This document shows, one piece after another, positions 16,487 through 27,118 of a stretch of 64,000 nt of DNA. The stretch is from positions 29,642-93,641 of the forward strand of contig DATNJB010000044.1 of NCBI GenBank assembly GCA_035604135.1, written 5' to 3'. Position numbers and translations under genes: made by a program. The notes under the pieces were generated by a model that saw nothing but the letters and a program-made list of their open reading frames with translations, did no database searches and was not told the DNA's origin. This DNA comes from Poindextera sp035604135. Lineage in GTDB: Bacteria; Pseudomonadota; Alphaproteobacteria; Caulobacterales; Caulobacteraceae. Position 1 is the stretch's first letter. Every line of letters begins with the position of its first letter.

Positions 16487-17337
16487 GCCTGACCCTGGTC
16501 GAGGCTTGGACGGCGACCCGGGACCGGCTCAAGGCGGCTGGCCTCGAGGGCCCGGTGATCGACGCGCGGATCCTGGTCGAGGCGGCCTCCGGCGCCAGCC
16601 GCGCCGACATCATCGGCGATCCGCGTCGCCCGTTGAGCGACGAGCAGGCCGCGACGCTCGATGGCTTCGTCGCCCGCCGCCTGCGGCGCGAGCCGATCAG
16701 CCACATCCTCGGCCGCAAAGGCTTCTGGTCGATCATGCTCAAGGTGACGTCCGAGGTGCTGACCCCGCGGCCCGAGAGCGAGACGCTGGTCGAGCTTATC
16801 CTGCGCGACCTGTCCGAGCACCGGCCGTTCAGTCTGCTCGACCTTGGCGTGGGCTCCGGCGCGCTCCTGCTCGCCATCCTCGCCGAGCGTCCGGCCGCGA
16901 AGGGCTTGGGGATCGACATTTCCGAAGCGGCGTTGGCGGTTGCGCGGGACAATGCCGCCAACCTCGGGCTGGCCGGCCGGGTCGCGCTGCTGCGCGGCGA
17001 CTGGACGACCGGGCTTCCGGACGGCGGATTCGACGTGGTCGTGTCGAACCCGCCCTATGTGCCGACGGATGAGATCGCGGCGCTCGCGCCCGAGGTCCGC
17101 GACCACGACCCGCGGCTGGCGCTCGATGGCGGGGCGGACGGGCTCGCGAGCTATCGCCGACTCGCGCCGGAGATCGTGCGGGTGCTGAAGCCCGGCGGGC
17201 GTTTCGCCGTCGAGGTGGGGCACGACCAGGCGCGGGCGGTCGAGGCGCTTTTCGACGAGGCGGGTGCGGTCGAGACGGCCACGACGCGGGACCTCGCCGA
17301 TCGCGACCGTGTGGTTTCCGGGCGTCGGGCGGGGTAG
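16483..17337 (+). CDS. prmC: Peptide chain release factor N5-glutamine methyltransferase
   Basis: PrmC (HemK) methylates the Gln of the GGQ motif in release factors, using SAM. The 284-residue protein has an N-terminal helical domain, the SAM motif LLDLGVGSGALLLAIL (about 118-133) and the hallmark NPPY (VVVSNPPYVP) that positions the amide. Further typical segments are LALDGGADGL and LKPGGRFAVEVGHDQ. The GTG start overlaps the prfA stop, and the pairing with its substrate gene makes the assignment secure. Confidence 0.96.
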   Translation: MSLTLVEAWTATRDRLKAAGLEGPVIDARILVEAASGASRADIIGDPRRPLSDEQAATLDGFVARRLRREPISHILGRKGFWSIMLKVTSEVLTPRPESETLVELILRDLSEHRPFSLLDLGVGSGALLLAILAERPAAKGLGIDISEAALAVARDNAANLGLAGRVALLRGDWTTGLPDGGFDVVVSNPPYVPTDEIAALAPEVRDHDPRLALDGGADGLASYRRLAPEIVRVLKPGGRFAVEVGHDQARAVEALFDEAGAVETATTRDLADRDRVVSGRRAG

Positions 17338-17641
17338 CGCCGACAGCCGACGTCGCGCGGGTTTAAGGAAAAATCCCTTGGAATATAGACGCCGAGTCGC
17401 TACATCAGAGCGTCTCTTCCCACTTCGTCGGGGCCTTGGAGTCCGATCGTCCGTTTGTCGGGCGCGGCTCCGATCGACGAGCGAGGTGTAGGTCGCGGGC
17501 GCCAAAGGGCGCCGGGGCGGAGACTAAGGACGCTATCGCACTCAGACAGGATCACCCCGGGGCTGGCGCCCCGATCCGACGAAAGGTCACCGGACAGAGA
17601 GCAGGGCACGCCCTGAGCGCCGGTCAGAATTGCTGGAAAAG
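17338..17641. other. Gene-free stretch between prmC and the DUF4167 gene
   Basis: This 304-base region has no convincing coding potential. It contains a strong hairpin at 17549-17577 (core stem CGGGGC/GCCCCG, extended by GGAT/ATCC) that may belong to the 5' leader of the DUF4167 mRNA, and a less GC-rich patch around 17365-17390 that could hold a promoter. No defined -35/-10 pair was assigned. Confidence 0.4.
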
Positions 17642-18679
17642 ATGAGAGATTTCAAAGGTATGAAGCGGCAGCGCAGCCGCAATCGGGGCGGCGGCGGCGG
17701 AGGCGGCAAGCCGCAGAACAACGCCAACCGCGCATTCGAGTCCAATGGGCCGGACGGCGTCAAGATCCGCGGCGCCGCGCAGCACGTGTTCGAGAAGTAT
17801 CAGCAACTGGCGCGCGACGCGCTGACCTCTGGCGACCGCGTGCTCGCCGAGAGCTACCAGCAGCACGCCGAGCACTACTTCCGCGTGCTGCGCGCCGTGC
17901 AGCCGCAGCGTCCGCCCAGCGACATCATGGGCCGCGACGCCTTTTCGTCCGGGTTCGACATCGACTTCGAAGATGACAGCGGAGGGGAAGCCGCGGAGGC
18001 CTCGGGCGAAACGGCCGAGGCGGACGGCGAGCCGCGCGGGGAATGGCGCGAACAGGGCGGCGGCCGGTACGAGGGCCGCCGCGACGAGCGCCAACGCAAC
18101 GGCTACGACCGCGGCGGCTACCGTGACGACCGGCCCAGAGATGACCGGCCGAGGGACGATCGGCCCAGGGACGACAGGCCCAGGGACGACAGGCCCCGCG
18201 ACGATCGGCCCAGAGATGACAGACCGCGCGATGACAGGCCGCGCGATGACAGACCGCGCGATGACCGGCCGCGCGATGACCGTCCCAGAGACGACCGCCC
18301 GAGGGACGACCGGCCCTACCGCGAAGACCGCCCCCAGCGCGAGTATCGCGACGACCGCCCGCGCGGCGATCGCAACGACCGCTACCGCGACGAGCGGCGC
18401 TTCGAGCGCAACCCCGAGCGCAACAGCGATCCGTTGGCGGTCGTCGAACCGCAGGCGCAGCCGCTGGCGGCCCCCGATCCATCTCCCGGCTCGCCGCTCC
18501 TGCGCTCGCAGGATGGCGGCGTCAGCCAGGCGCCCGCCTTCCTGCAGGCGCGTGGCGAGACCCGCCCGGACACGGATGACGCCGCCCGGCCACGCAGCCG
18601 CCGTCGTCGCGAGCCGCGCAACGACCCGGGTGGCGACGATGCGCCTTCCCCGTCCGTGGACGTCGCCGAAGACGCCTGA
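17642..18679 (+). CDS. DUF4167 domain protein with a long DDRPR repeat tail
   Basis: A 345-residue protein starting MRDFKGMKRQRSRNRG. The N-terminal DUF4167 domain (about 1-95) is basic with a glycine run and then the conserved helical part VRGAAQHVFEKYQQ-like (here KIRGAAQHVFEKYQQLARDA) and EHYFRVLRA. The domain is typical of Alphaproteobacteria and suspected to bind RNA; function is unproven. The middle is a 13-unit pentapeptide repeat DDRPR, followed by Arg/Asp-rich and Pro-rich disordered sequence ending in RRRREPR. I chose ATG 17642; a TTG 12 bases upstream and an ATG at 17654 are alternatives. Highly charged, probably disordered outside the N-terminal domain. Confidence 0.85.
   Translation: MRDFKGMKRQRSRNRGGGGGGGKPQNNANRAFESNGPDGVKIRGAAQHVFEKYQQLARDALTSGDRVLAESYQQHAEHYFRVLRAVQPQRPPSDIMGRDAFSSGFDIDFEDDSGGEAAEASGETAEADGEPRGEWREQGGGRYEGRRDERQRNGYDRGGYRDDRPRDDRPRDDRPRDDRPRDDRPRDDRPRDDRPRDDRPRDDRPRDDRPRDDRPRDDRPRDDRPYREDRPQREYRDDRPRGDRNDRYRDERRFERNPERNSDPLAVVEPQAQPLAAPDPSPGSPLLRSQDGGVSQAPAFLQARGETRPDTDDAARPRSRRRREPRNDPGGDDAPSPSVDVAEDA
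18125..18319 (+). repeat. 13 tandem 15-bp units encoding DDRPR
   Basis: Thirteen in-frame 15-base units of the form GAYGAYMGNCCNNNN, each encoding Asp-Asp-Arg-Pro-Arg (the last ends in Tyr). The units differ at synonymous positions, so the array is not freshly expanded, but neighbouring units are near-identical in places and copy number could vary by slippage. Confidence 0.95.
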
Positions 18680-19190
18680 GGCGGCGGTCAACATCGACAT
18701 CCGCCCGGTCAGCCGCGCCGAAGCCGAGGCTTGGCGCGCGCTTCGCCTCGAGATGCTTAAGCGCCATCCGACGGCGTTCATGTCGAGCTACGAGGCGTGG
18801 CGCGACCGCGATCTCGACGCCTTCGCCGCGCAGATTCCCGACGATGGCGTCGATGTGCTGTTCGGCGCCTTTGTGGGTGAAGTGCTTTGCGGATCGGCCG
18901 CCTTCGCCCGAGAAGCGCGGGCGAAGCTGGCGCACAAGGGCTGGATGGAAAAAGTCTACGTAGCGCCCGCCCTGCGCGGCCGCGGCGTCGGCGAAGCGCT
19001 CGTGCGGACGGTGATCGACCAGGCCCGCCGCCACGTTGAGACCCTGCTCTGCGGGGTCGGCAGCGACAATATCGCCGCCGGCAGGCTCTATCGTCGCATG
19101 GGGTTCGTCGCATACGGGACCGAGCCCCGCGCCTTGCGCTACGCCGGCCGGGACTATGACGAGGACCTGTTGGTCCTTACCCTCTACTAA
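18639..19190 (+). CDS. GNAT family N-acetyltransferase
   Basis: A 183-residue acetyltransferase of the GNAT fold. The acetyl-CoA motif A is visible as VYVAPALRGRGVGEALVRTV (R/QxxGxG/A form RGRGVG), followed by the motif B segment VGSDNIAAGRLYRRMGFVAYG. The substrate is unknown; the overall pattern is like RimI/small-molecule acetyltransferases. The only in-frame ATG upstream of the conserved IDIRPVSRAEAEAWR is at 18639, inside the end of the DUF4167 gene (41-base overlap), so translational coupling is likely. The 3' end overlaps the convergent hydrolase by 14 bases. Confidence 0.85.
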   Translation: MRLPRPWTSPKTPEAAVNIDIRPVSRAEAEAWRALRLEMLKRHPTAFMSSYEAWRDRDLDAFAAQIPDDGVDVLFGAFVGEVLCGSAAFAREARAKLAHKGWMEKVYVAPALRGRGVGEALVRTVIDQARRHVETLLCGVGSDNIAAGRLYRRMGFVAYGTEPRALRYAGRDYDEDLLVLTLY

Positions 19191-20082
19191 GCTCTGGCCA
19201 GCGCAAGCCGAGTCCCGGCATGCGCAGGCGCCGCCGCATCGGCTCGGTCTTGGCGATGCAGGACTCGAGGCAGGCGAGCAGGGGCTCGACCGGACCGTCG
19301 TTGAAAAAGTGCTTCAGGCCTCGGATACGCTCGAAGCGGATCGGGCGGCGGGTGCGGGTCTCCTTGACCAGCTTCTCCGCCATCTCGATCGGCGCGAAGT
19401 CGTCCATGTCGCCGTGGATGACGTGTACGGGCACCGAAAGCCGCTCGAGCGCGGTGCGCATGTACTGGAGCTGCTCCGCCTGATGGCTGACCTCCATCAC
19501 CGCGTTCCGCAGGTCGCGCGGGATGAGGCCGAGCAGCCTGGACCCCAGTCCGATCAGCCAGCGCGTGGTCGGTCCGGCGACGCCGAGATAGCTGGACAAC
19601 AGGACGACGCCGGCGACCCGCCGCGGGCAGCCCTCGGCCATCAGCGTCGCGATGGGCGCGCCGTACGACTGGCCGACCAGAAGGATGCGCTGGCCGGCCT
19701 TCGCGTCGAGGAGCGGCGCCAGCGCCTCGGCCTGCACGCGGATGTCGGGCACGCAGTCGAACGGCTCGCTGCCCGCAAAGCCCGGGCGGTCGACGACGAT
19801 CATTTCGCGGTCGGCGGGCAGCGCGGCCAGCGTCGGCGCCCAGTATTCCGACCACGACGGCGCACCGGTGATGACGACGATCCGCCAGCGCGCCGGCTTC
19901 TCGCGCGGCGTCTCCAGCGCCGAGATGCGCCAGCCGTGGCCGCCGCCGGCCTTGAAGAAGACGCGGCGCACGATCGTATCGGGATAGTCGGCGGACGTGG
20001 GCGCGTGTTCGGTGCGTCCCGCCGCCGCGGCTTGCAGACAGGCCAGGCCCAAACCAAACACGCCATGGGGACGTTTCATCAT
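19177..20082 (-). CDS. Alpha/beta hydrolase, probably secreted or anchored
   Basis: A 301-residue protein. The N-terminus KRPHGVFGLGLACLQAAAA resembles a short signal peptide, possibly a weak lipobox (LGLAC). The alpha/beta hydrolase core has VITGAPSWSEYW (oxyanion region), VVDRPGFAGSEPFD, the nucleophile elbow LVGQSYGAPIA (GQSYG), an acid in VHVIHGDMDDFAP and the His in GLKHFFNDGP. Substrate unknown. Two ATGs (20082 and 20079) follow a GGGAG/AGGA ribosome site. It faces clpB divergently across 257 bases. Confidence 0.83.
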   Translation of the reverse strand: MMKRPHGVFGLGLACLQAAAAGRTEHAPTSADYPDTIVRRVFFKAGGGHGWRISALETPREKPARWRIVVITGAPSWSEYWAPTLAALPADREMIVVDRPGFAGSEPFDCVPDIRVQAEALAPLLDAKAGQRILLVGQSYGAPIATLMAEGCPRRVAGVVLLSSYLGVAGPTTRWLIGLGSRLLGLIPRDLRNAVMEVSHQAEQLQYMRTALERLSVPVHVIHGDMDDFAPIEMAEKLVKETRTRRPIRFERIRGLKHFFNDGPVEPLLACLESCIAKTEPMRRRLRMPGLGLRWPELSRG

Positions 20083-20339
20083 CGTCCTGCTCCCACTTTA
20101 GGTTCGCTACGTCTTAGACGCGGAGCTGAACCTTTGAGTTCCAATCTGGGAGCTTGCACCCAAGGTGTTGAAAAAGGTCTGAGGGGCCTGTTCAGGTTGG
20201 CGTCACCTTGCCGCAAAAGCCTGCGGGAATTGACGTCAGTGTCCTTGTGTTGCGCTTATGCCACACCTAAATCCCGGCGTGGGGCGAGCCTGCGCTTGAT
20301 CAAGGCGGCGCGACCCAAGCCGCCGCTTGAAGGGGACCC

Positions 20340-22930
<2,591 letters not shown>

Positions 22931-22934
<4 letters not shown>

Positions 22935-23848
22935 CGGAACGCCTCGGCGAGCCCGAGCGCGGTCGGCTGGCCGGGGACGGGGCCGAACCGGTTGGAGCCG
23001 GCCTCGCCCGGCAGGGCGCCGAGCGCGAGCGTGAAGGCGGCCTGGGCGGCGAGCGCCAGGCCGAGCCCGACCGTCCCTAGGTCCCAGCCGGCTGCAGCGG
23101 CGAGCGCGATTGTCGCGCCTTGCGCGCTGTAAAGGCCGAGTTGCCACCAGCCCGACCGGCCGATGTCCTGCAGCCGCACCGCATAGAGGCGGGCGGCCAG
23201 CACAAGCGCGACGTACGGCGCCGAGCGGCCGAGGCCCGGCGCGAGCCAGAGCGCGGCGGCCAGGGCCGCGACCAGACCCCAGCAGCGCCAGAACACGACG
23301 CGGTTCATCCGCGCGCCGGCGAACCCGGGGTTCGCGGCCGGGACCGCAACCGCTGCCGGCGCCCCCTCACTGGCGATCCAGCGCTCGCGAGCGTGGTTGA
23401 GCAGGTCGGCGAGCCGGTGCGGCTCGAGCTCGTAGCCGGGCTGCAGCATGCCCTCGACGCCGGTTATCGCGGCGCTGAGCCGACGCAGCCGCCCGGACTT
23501 CGGCCGCTCTTCCAGGTAGTCGAACCCAACCGCCCGGGCGCCGATACCGATGGATGCGGGGCGGAAGTCGTGGATGTCGGCCCACGCAAGCCGGTGCGTG
23601 CGGCCAAGCACGCGCTGGGCGATTCCGGCCGGGCCGACTTCGAGCCGCGGCGGCTGGAGGACCATCCAGAGCGCCACCGCGCCGGTCAGGCTGAAGAAGA
23701 GGGTCGGAACGAACCCGGCCAGGCCCCCAGACCGCGCGACCACATAGAGGCCGCCCAGCACGAAGGTGAGCGAGCCTGCCGCGAGCAGGGTCGCCCGAAC
23801 CCGTGAGCCTTCAACGACAATGGGCGGGTGGTCGAGGCTGCCCCGCAA
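22931..23848 (-). CDS. Membrane protein: PH-like domain fused to DUF805
   Basis: A 305-residue protein. Two hydrophobic helices near the N-terminus (about 18-65) precede a PH-like segment (EVGPAGIAQRVLGRTHRLAW, ADIHDFRPASIG). The C-terminal half begins MNRVVFWRC at about residue 182 and shows the DUF805 pattern: about four membrane helices, the RLQDIGRSGWWQL loop and the terminal PGEAGSNRFGPVP. DUF805 proteins are small inner-membrane proteins of unknown function; fusion to a PH-like domain is seen here directly. The gene is convergent with clpB. Confidence 0.72.
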
Positions 23849-23902
23849 TGTGCCACTCCTGACGCGTCAGAAGCGCAGGAGCACGCAGCGCGCCAAGGCA
23901 AG

Positions 23903-23940
23903 GAAAAGCCCCGCGCCCCGGGGGACGGGGGCGCGGGGCT
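23903..23940 (-). terminator. Intrinsic terminator of the Gly/Tyr-rich secreted protein gene
   Basis: A perfect 13-bp stem (AGCCCCGCGCCCC pairing with GGGGCGCGGGGCT) with an 8-base loop lies 31 bases past the stop codon at 23972. Reading the minus strand, TTTT follows the stem directly. Good canonical form. Confidence 0.8.
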
Positions 23941-23971
23941 CGCTAACGAGCGTCCGTCAGAAAACCTCGCC

Positions 23972-24349
23972 TTAGCAGGCGTAGGGGACGCGCTCGATCA
24001 CATAGTGGCCGACGTAGGGATCCCAGACCCGCTCGCGGGCGTAGCAGGTCCCGTAGTCGTCCGGGCCGTAGCCCTCGGGGCCGTAGTAGTAGCCGGGGCC
24101 ATAGGCCGGATAGCCGTAGTAGGGACCGGCCAACGCCGCGCCCAAGCCGAAGCCGAATATACCCGCCGCGAGCGCGCCGTCGCCGCGGAAGCCACGGCCG
24201 CCGCGGAACCCGTGTCCGCCGCTGAAGTGACCGCCGCTGAAGTGACCGCCGCTGAAGTGCATCGGGGCCGCCGTCGCGGGAGCCACCGAGGCGGCCGAGC
24301 CGCCGATGAGCGCCAGAGCCGCAGCGCTGGCCGTCAGGATCTTACGCAT
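23972..24349 (-). CDS. Small secreted Gly/His/Tyr-rich protein
   Basis: A 125-residue protein with a clear Sec signal peptide (MRKILTASAAALALIGGSAA, cleavage around ATAA-PM). The mature part has three HFSGG repeats, a HGFRGGRGFRG stretch, a hydrophobic Gly/Ala segment, a Tyr/Gly/Pro-rich run and a conserved-looking end with two Cys (GTCYARERVWDP and VPYAC). This layout is common in alphaproteobacterial envelope proteins of unknown function. ATG 24349 is preferred because GGAGG lies five bases upstream. It has its own terminator downstream. Confidence 0.85.
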   Translation of the reverse strand: MRKILTASAAALALIGGSAASVAPATAAPMHFSGGHFSGGHFSGGHGFRGGRGFRGDGALAAGIFGFGLGAALAGPYYGYPAYGPGYYYGPEGYGPDDYGTCYARERVWDPYVGHYVIERVPYAC

Positions 24350-24482
24350 GAAAACCTCCAAGGGCGGCGCGCCCGGTCTGGGGACGCATCCTCCGTCGTT
24401 GGGCGCATTTAAGGTGAACGGCCATGAACCTTGCCTGAACGGTGGATTGCCCGATCAGTCAGGAAAACGCCGGAGGCGACGA

Positions 24483-25472
24483 TCAGTTCGGCTGCGGCGG
24501 ACGGCCGCTGCCCCCGAGGCGCCAGTCGACGCCCTCGGCGAAGCGCTGGAAGAAGTCCAAATCGTAGGCGTGCTCGGGATCGGCGCGCACCATCTCGTCC
24601 ATGCGCCGGGCGTCGTCGCCGACCAGGATGCGCCAGCGCTCGGCCTTCACGCCGTCCAGGATGACCTTGGCGGCGGCCGCCGCCGTCATCGGCGCGTCTT
24701 CGAGGAAGCGGCGCGCGCCCTCGGCGACCAGCCCCTGGATCATCGCGTCGGTCACGTTGTCCGCGCCGGCGGCCGCGAAGCGCTTGCGCGCCCGCTCCAG
24801 CTCCTCCTTCGACATCTCGTCGGAGTCGTTGTGCGTCAGCACCTTGCGCGTGTTCGCCGCGATGGACGTGCCGATGTGGCCGGGCATCACCACGGAGGCT
24901 TTGACGTGCGGCGCGTTCAGCTTCAGGTCGGTGATCAGCGCCTCGGTGAACCCCTTCACCGCGAACTTGGCCGCGGAGTAGGCGGTGTGCGAGACGCCCG
25001 GGCCGATGCTGGCCCAGAAGCCGTTCATGCTCGAGGTGTTGATGATGTGCGCCTCGTCGGCCTTCATCAGCATGGGCAGGAAGGTGCGCACGCCGTAGTA
25101 GACCCCGCCCCAGCAGATGCCGAACGTCCGCTCCCACTCCTCGCGGGAGTCGACGATCATCGAGCCGCCTCCGGCGATCCCGGCGTTGTTGAACAGCAGG
25201 TGCAGCTTGTCGGTGTCGTGCTCGGCGGCGAGTTCGTCGCGGAAGCGCCTCAGCTCGGCCTCGATCGAAACGTCGGCCATGTGCGTCGTGACCCGCGTGC
25301 CCTGCGGCGGGCGGTCGGCCTCGACCAGCCGCACGGTCTCCGCCATCGAGCGCGCCGAGACGTCGCAGGTCGCCACGTTGCAGCCTTCGGCCACCAGCTG
25401 CCGCACGAGTTCGCGTCCCATGCCCGTACCGCCGCCGGTGACGACCGCCGTCTTTCCCGCGAAATCCTTCAT
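24483..25472 (-). CDS. SDR family NAD(P)-dependent oxidoreductase
   Basis: A 329-residue classical short-chain dehydrogenase with a long C-terminal extension. Seen: the cofactor loop TGGGTGMGRE (TGxxxGxG), LFNNAGIAGG (NNAG), the catalytic Ser in INTSSMNGFW, and YSAAK (YxxxK). After the first strand the CDVS segment carries Asp, which suggests NAD preference. The substrate is unknown; such enzymes often act on lipids, steroids or aromatic alcohols, which would fit the acyl-CoA genes further right. No partner gene is adjacent. Confidence 0.9.
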   Translation of the reverse strand: MKDFAGKTAVVTGGGTGMGRELVRQLVAEGCNVATCDVSARSMAETVRLVEADRPPQGTRVTTHMADVSIEAELRRFRDELAAEHDTDKLHLLFNNAGIAGGGSMIVDSREEWERTFGICWGGVYYGVRTFLPMLMKADEAHIINTSSMNGFWASIGPGVSHTAYSAAKFAVKGFTEALITDLKLNAPHVKASVVMPGHIGTSIAANTRKVLTHNDSDEMSKEELERARKRFAAAGADNVTDAMIQGLVAEGARRFLEDAPMTAAAAAKVILDGVKAERWRILVGDDARRMDEMVRADPEHAYDLDFFQRFAEGVDWRLGGSGRPPQPN

Positions 25473-25622
25473 GCTGCGCGCTCCAAATGATGTGCGCGCA
25501 CCAAACCGTCCGCCGGACGGGGAGTAAAGTCCCCGCTAACCAAAGCCTAACCCAACTAGAGTTAGAATCTCCTGCTCAACACTACCGCTACGCTTGTTCG
25601 TGACCTCTCCCGGGACCCCGCC

Positions 25623-27014
25623 GTGCTTGACGCCAACAGACCGTCTGCCGCCCGAGCACGATCGACGCCACGTCGCGCCGAGCCGCCGCGGCGGCTCAAC
25701 CACGATGCCATCGCGTCGCTGGAGCCGTTCGTCGCCTCGCCGCTGCTCGACAGCGGCCTGATCAATCTTCTCTCGCTGGATGCGGTGATAACGCGTCTCG
25801 GCCCCCGCTGGCCGGCCAAGCGGCAAGCCGTCTACGACTACACCGAGCGCACGCTCGAGCGGGCGATCGGCGACGAGGGCCACTACCTGCGCGTCTCCGA
25901 GGCCGACTTCCTGGTCGTGCTGCCGCGCGAGCGCCGGCACTCCGCACAGGTGCGCTGTTTGCGCTACCTCCGCGGGGTGCTGACCCACTTCCTCGGCGAG
26001 GCGAGGCCCGTCGACCTCGTGGTGCGCGAGGTGACCAAGATCGCCAACACAGCCCTCGAAGCCGTACGCGTCGATCTGGCCGATGTCGCGGCGGAAGCGG
26101 AGAGCGCGCCCGACGCCGCCGAGCGCCCAGAGGCGCCGGCGCAGGCGTTTGCGCCCGCATCGGCCGCCTCGGCGCTCCCCGCCCCGCCGTCACCTGCCGC
26201 GGCGCCGCCAGATGCAACGCCGTCACCCGCCACCGAGCCGGCCTCAGGCGATGTGTCCAGCGCGCGCCCTGTCGCCGAGCAACCGGCTTCAGCCAGCGTC
26301 GACCGCTGGTCTCCCTTCGTCGCCGCGAATGGCGCACGGGTCAGGGTGTCTTGCGTGCTTGAGCCGGTGTTCGAGCTCAGGACCTATGGCCGTATCGGCA
26401 ACCGCATCGCGCGGCGCGTCATCCGCACGGACGACGAGGAAGTGCTCACGCCGGCGGAGCTGCAGAACCTCTCCCGCGCGGACATCGAGCGGATCGACCT
26501 GGCCACGATCGCGCGCGGACTGGGCCGTTTGCGCGCTGAGGAGAGCGGCGAGCGCCAGCTCAGCCTGATCATTCCGGTGTCCTACATCAGCCTGTCGCAC
26601 AGGGGCGGCCGCGCGGCGCTGGCCGGCCTGCTGCGCGAGGCGAAGGAGCTGGTGCAGACCGGCGTGATCGTCGAGGTGTGCGATATCGAGGGGGTGCCGC
26701 AGGCCGCGCTGCTCGAGGCCACGTCGCTGATCAGGCCCTATTGCATGTTCATCATCGGCCGGTTGAACGGCGCGCCTGATAACGCGCTGGGCAACCTGCA
26801 CAACGCCGGACTCTCCGGTGTCTCGTTCGAGGCGCCGCCGGTGTTCGCGGGCGACGCCGAGTTCATGGGCTGGACCAAGGCCGCCGTGCATGCGGCCAAA
26901 CGGATCGCCAAGTCGGTCATCGTCTATCGCCTCGGCTCTACGCGGCAAGCCGGCATGGCGTCGCTGCTCGGCGCATCCCACGCCAGCCTCGTCCAGGGCG
27001 CCGCCGCAGCCTAG
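25623..27014 (+). CDS. Hypothetical protein, two domains joined by an Ala/Pro linker
   Basis: A 463-residue protein with a GTG start. Domain 1 (about 20-150) contains YDYTERTLERAIGDEGHYLR and VSEADFLVVLPRERR, a pattern reminiscent of a degenerate GGDEF fold (RVSEADFLVVLP in place of the active loop). A disordered Ala/Pro/Ser linker follows (about 155-225). Domain 2 (about 235-450) includes EPVFELRTYGRIGNRIARR, SLIIPVSYISLSHRGGRAAL and GVIVEVCDIEGVPQAALLEA, reminiscent of an EAL barrel without the EAL or metal residues. The relation to c-di-GMP proteins is my inference; I do not recognise a named family. If true, it would be a catalytically dead sensor or effector. No close operon partner. Confidence 0.75.
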   Translation: MLDANRPSAARARSTPRRAEPPRRLNHDAIASLEPFVASPLLDSGLINLLSLDAVITRLGPRWPAKRQAVYDYTERTLERAIGDEGHYLRVSEADFLVVLPRERRHSAQVRCLRYLRGVLTHFLGEARPVDLVVREVTKIANTALEAVRVDLADVAAEAESAPDAAERPEAPAQAFAPASAASALPAPPSPAAAPPDATPSPATEPASGDVSSARPVAEQPASASVDRWSPFVAANGARVRVSCVLEPVFELRTYGRIGNRIARRVIRTDDEEVLTPAELQNLSRADIERIDLATIARGLGRLRAEESGERQLSLIIPVSYISLSHRGGRAALAGLLREAKELVQTGVIVEVCDIEGVPQAALLEATSLIRPYCMFIIGRLNGAPDNALGNLHNAGLSGVSFEAPPVFAGDAEFMGWTKAAVHAAKRIAKSVIVYRLGSTRQAGMASLLGASHASLVQGAAAA

Positions 27015-27118
27015 CTAGGCGGCGCTCTCGGTCGCGGGATTGTCGTCGTTGGCGATCCGGGCGACCTCGGCCAAGAGCGTCGAGGGCGAGAAAGATTCGT
27101 ACGGCGGCGCTTGCCCCT
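27015..27118 (-). pseudogene. Short coding-like segment without start codon, downstream of the Rieske oxidoreductase gene
   Basis: On the minus strand, immediately after the oxidoreductase stop but in another frame, a segment reads APPYESFSPSTLLAEVARI, then ANDDNPATESAA and TAG. About nine tenths of its codons end in G or C, as in true genes here, and the other frames lack this. It has no ATG, GTG or TTG in frame before the upstream stop. It may be the end of an oxidoreductase C-terminus cut off by a frameshift, or a remnant of a separate small gene. The family is not recognised. Confidence 0.4.

Noticed and set aside
18125..18319. CRISPR-like or minisatellite array
   Set aside because: The 15-bp units are contiguous, without spacers, and encode an in-frame DDRPR repeat in the DUF4167 protein.
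20083..20339. Possible sigma-32 promoter of clpB (TTGAAA near 20169, TTGACG near 20229, CTTGTG near 20243)
   Set aside because: None of these boxes has a matching CCCAT-type or sigma-70 -10 at proper spacing; I could not assign a promoter honestly.
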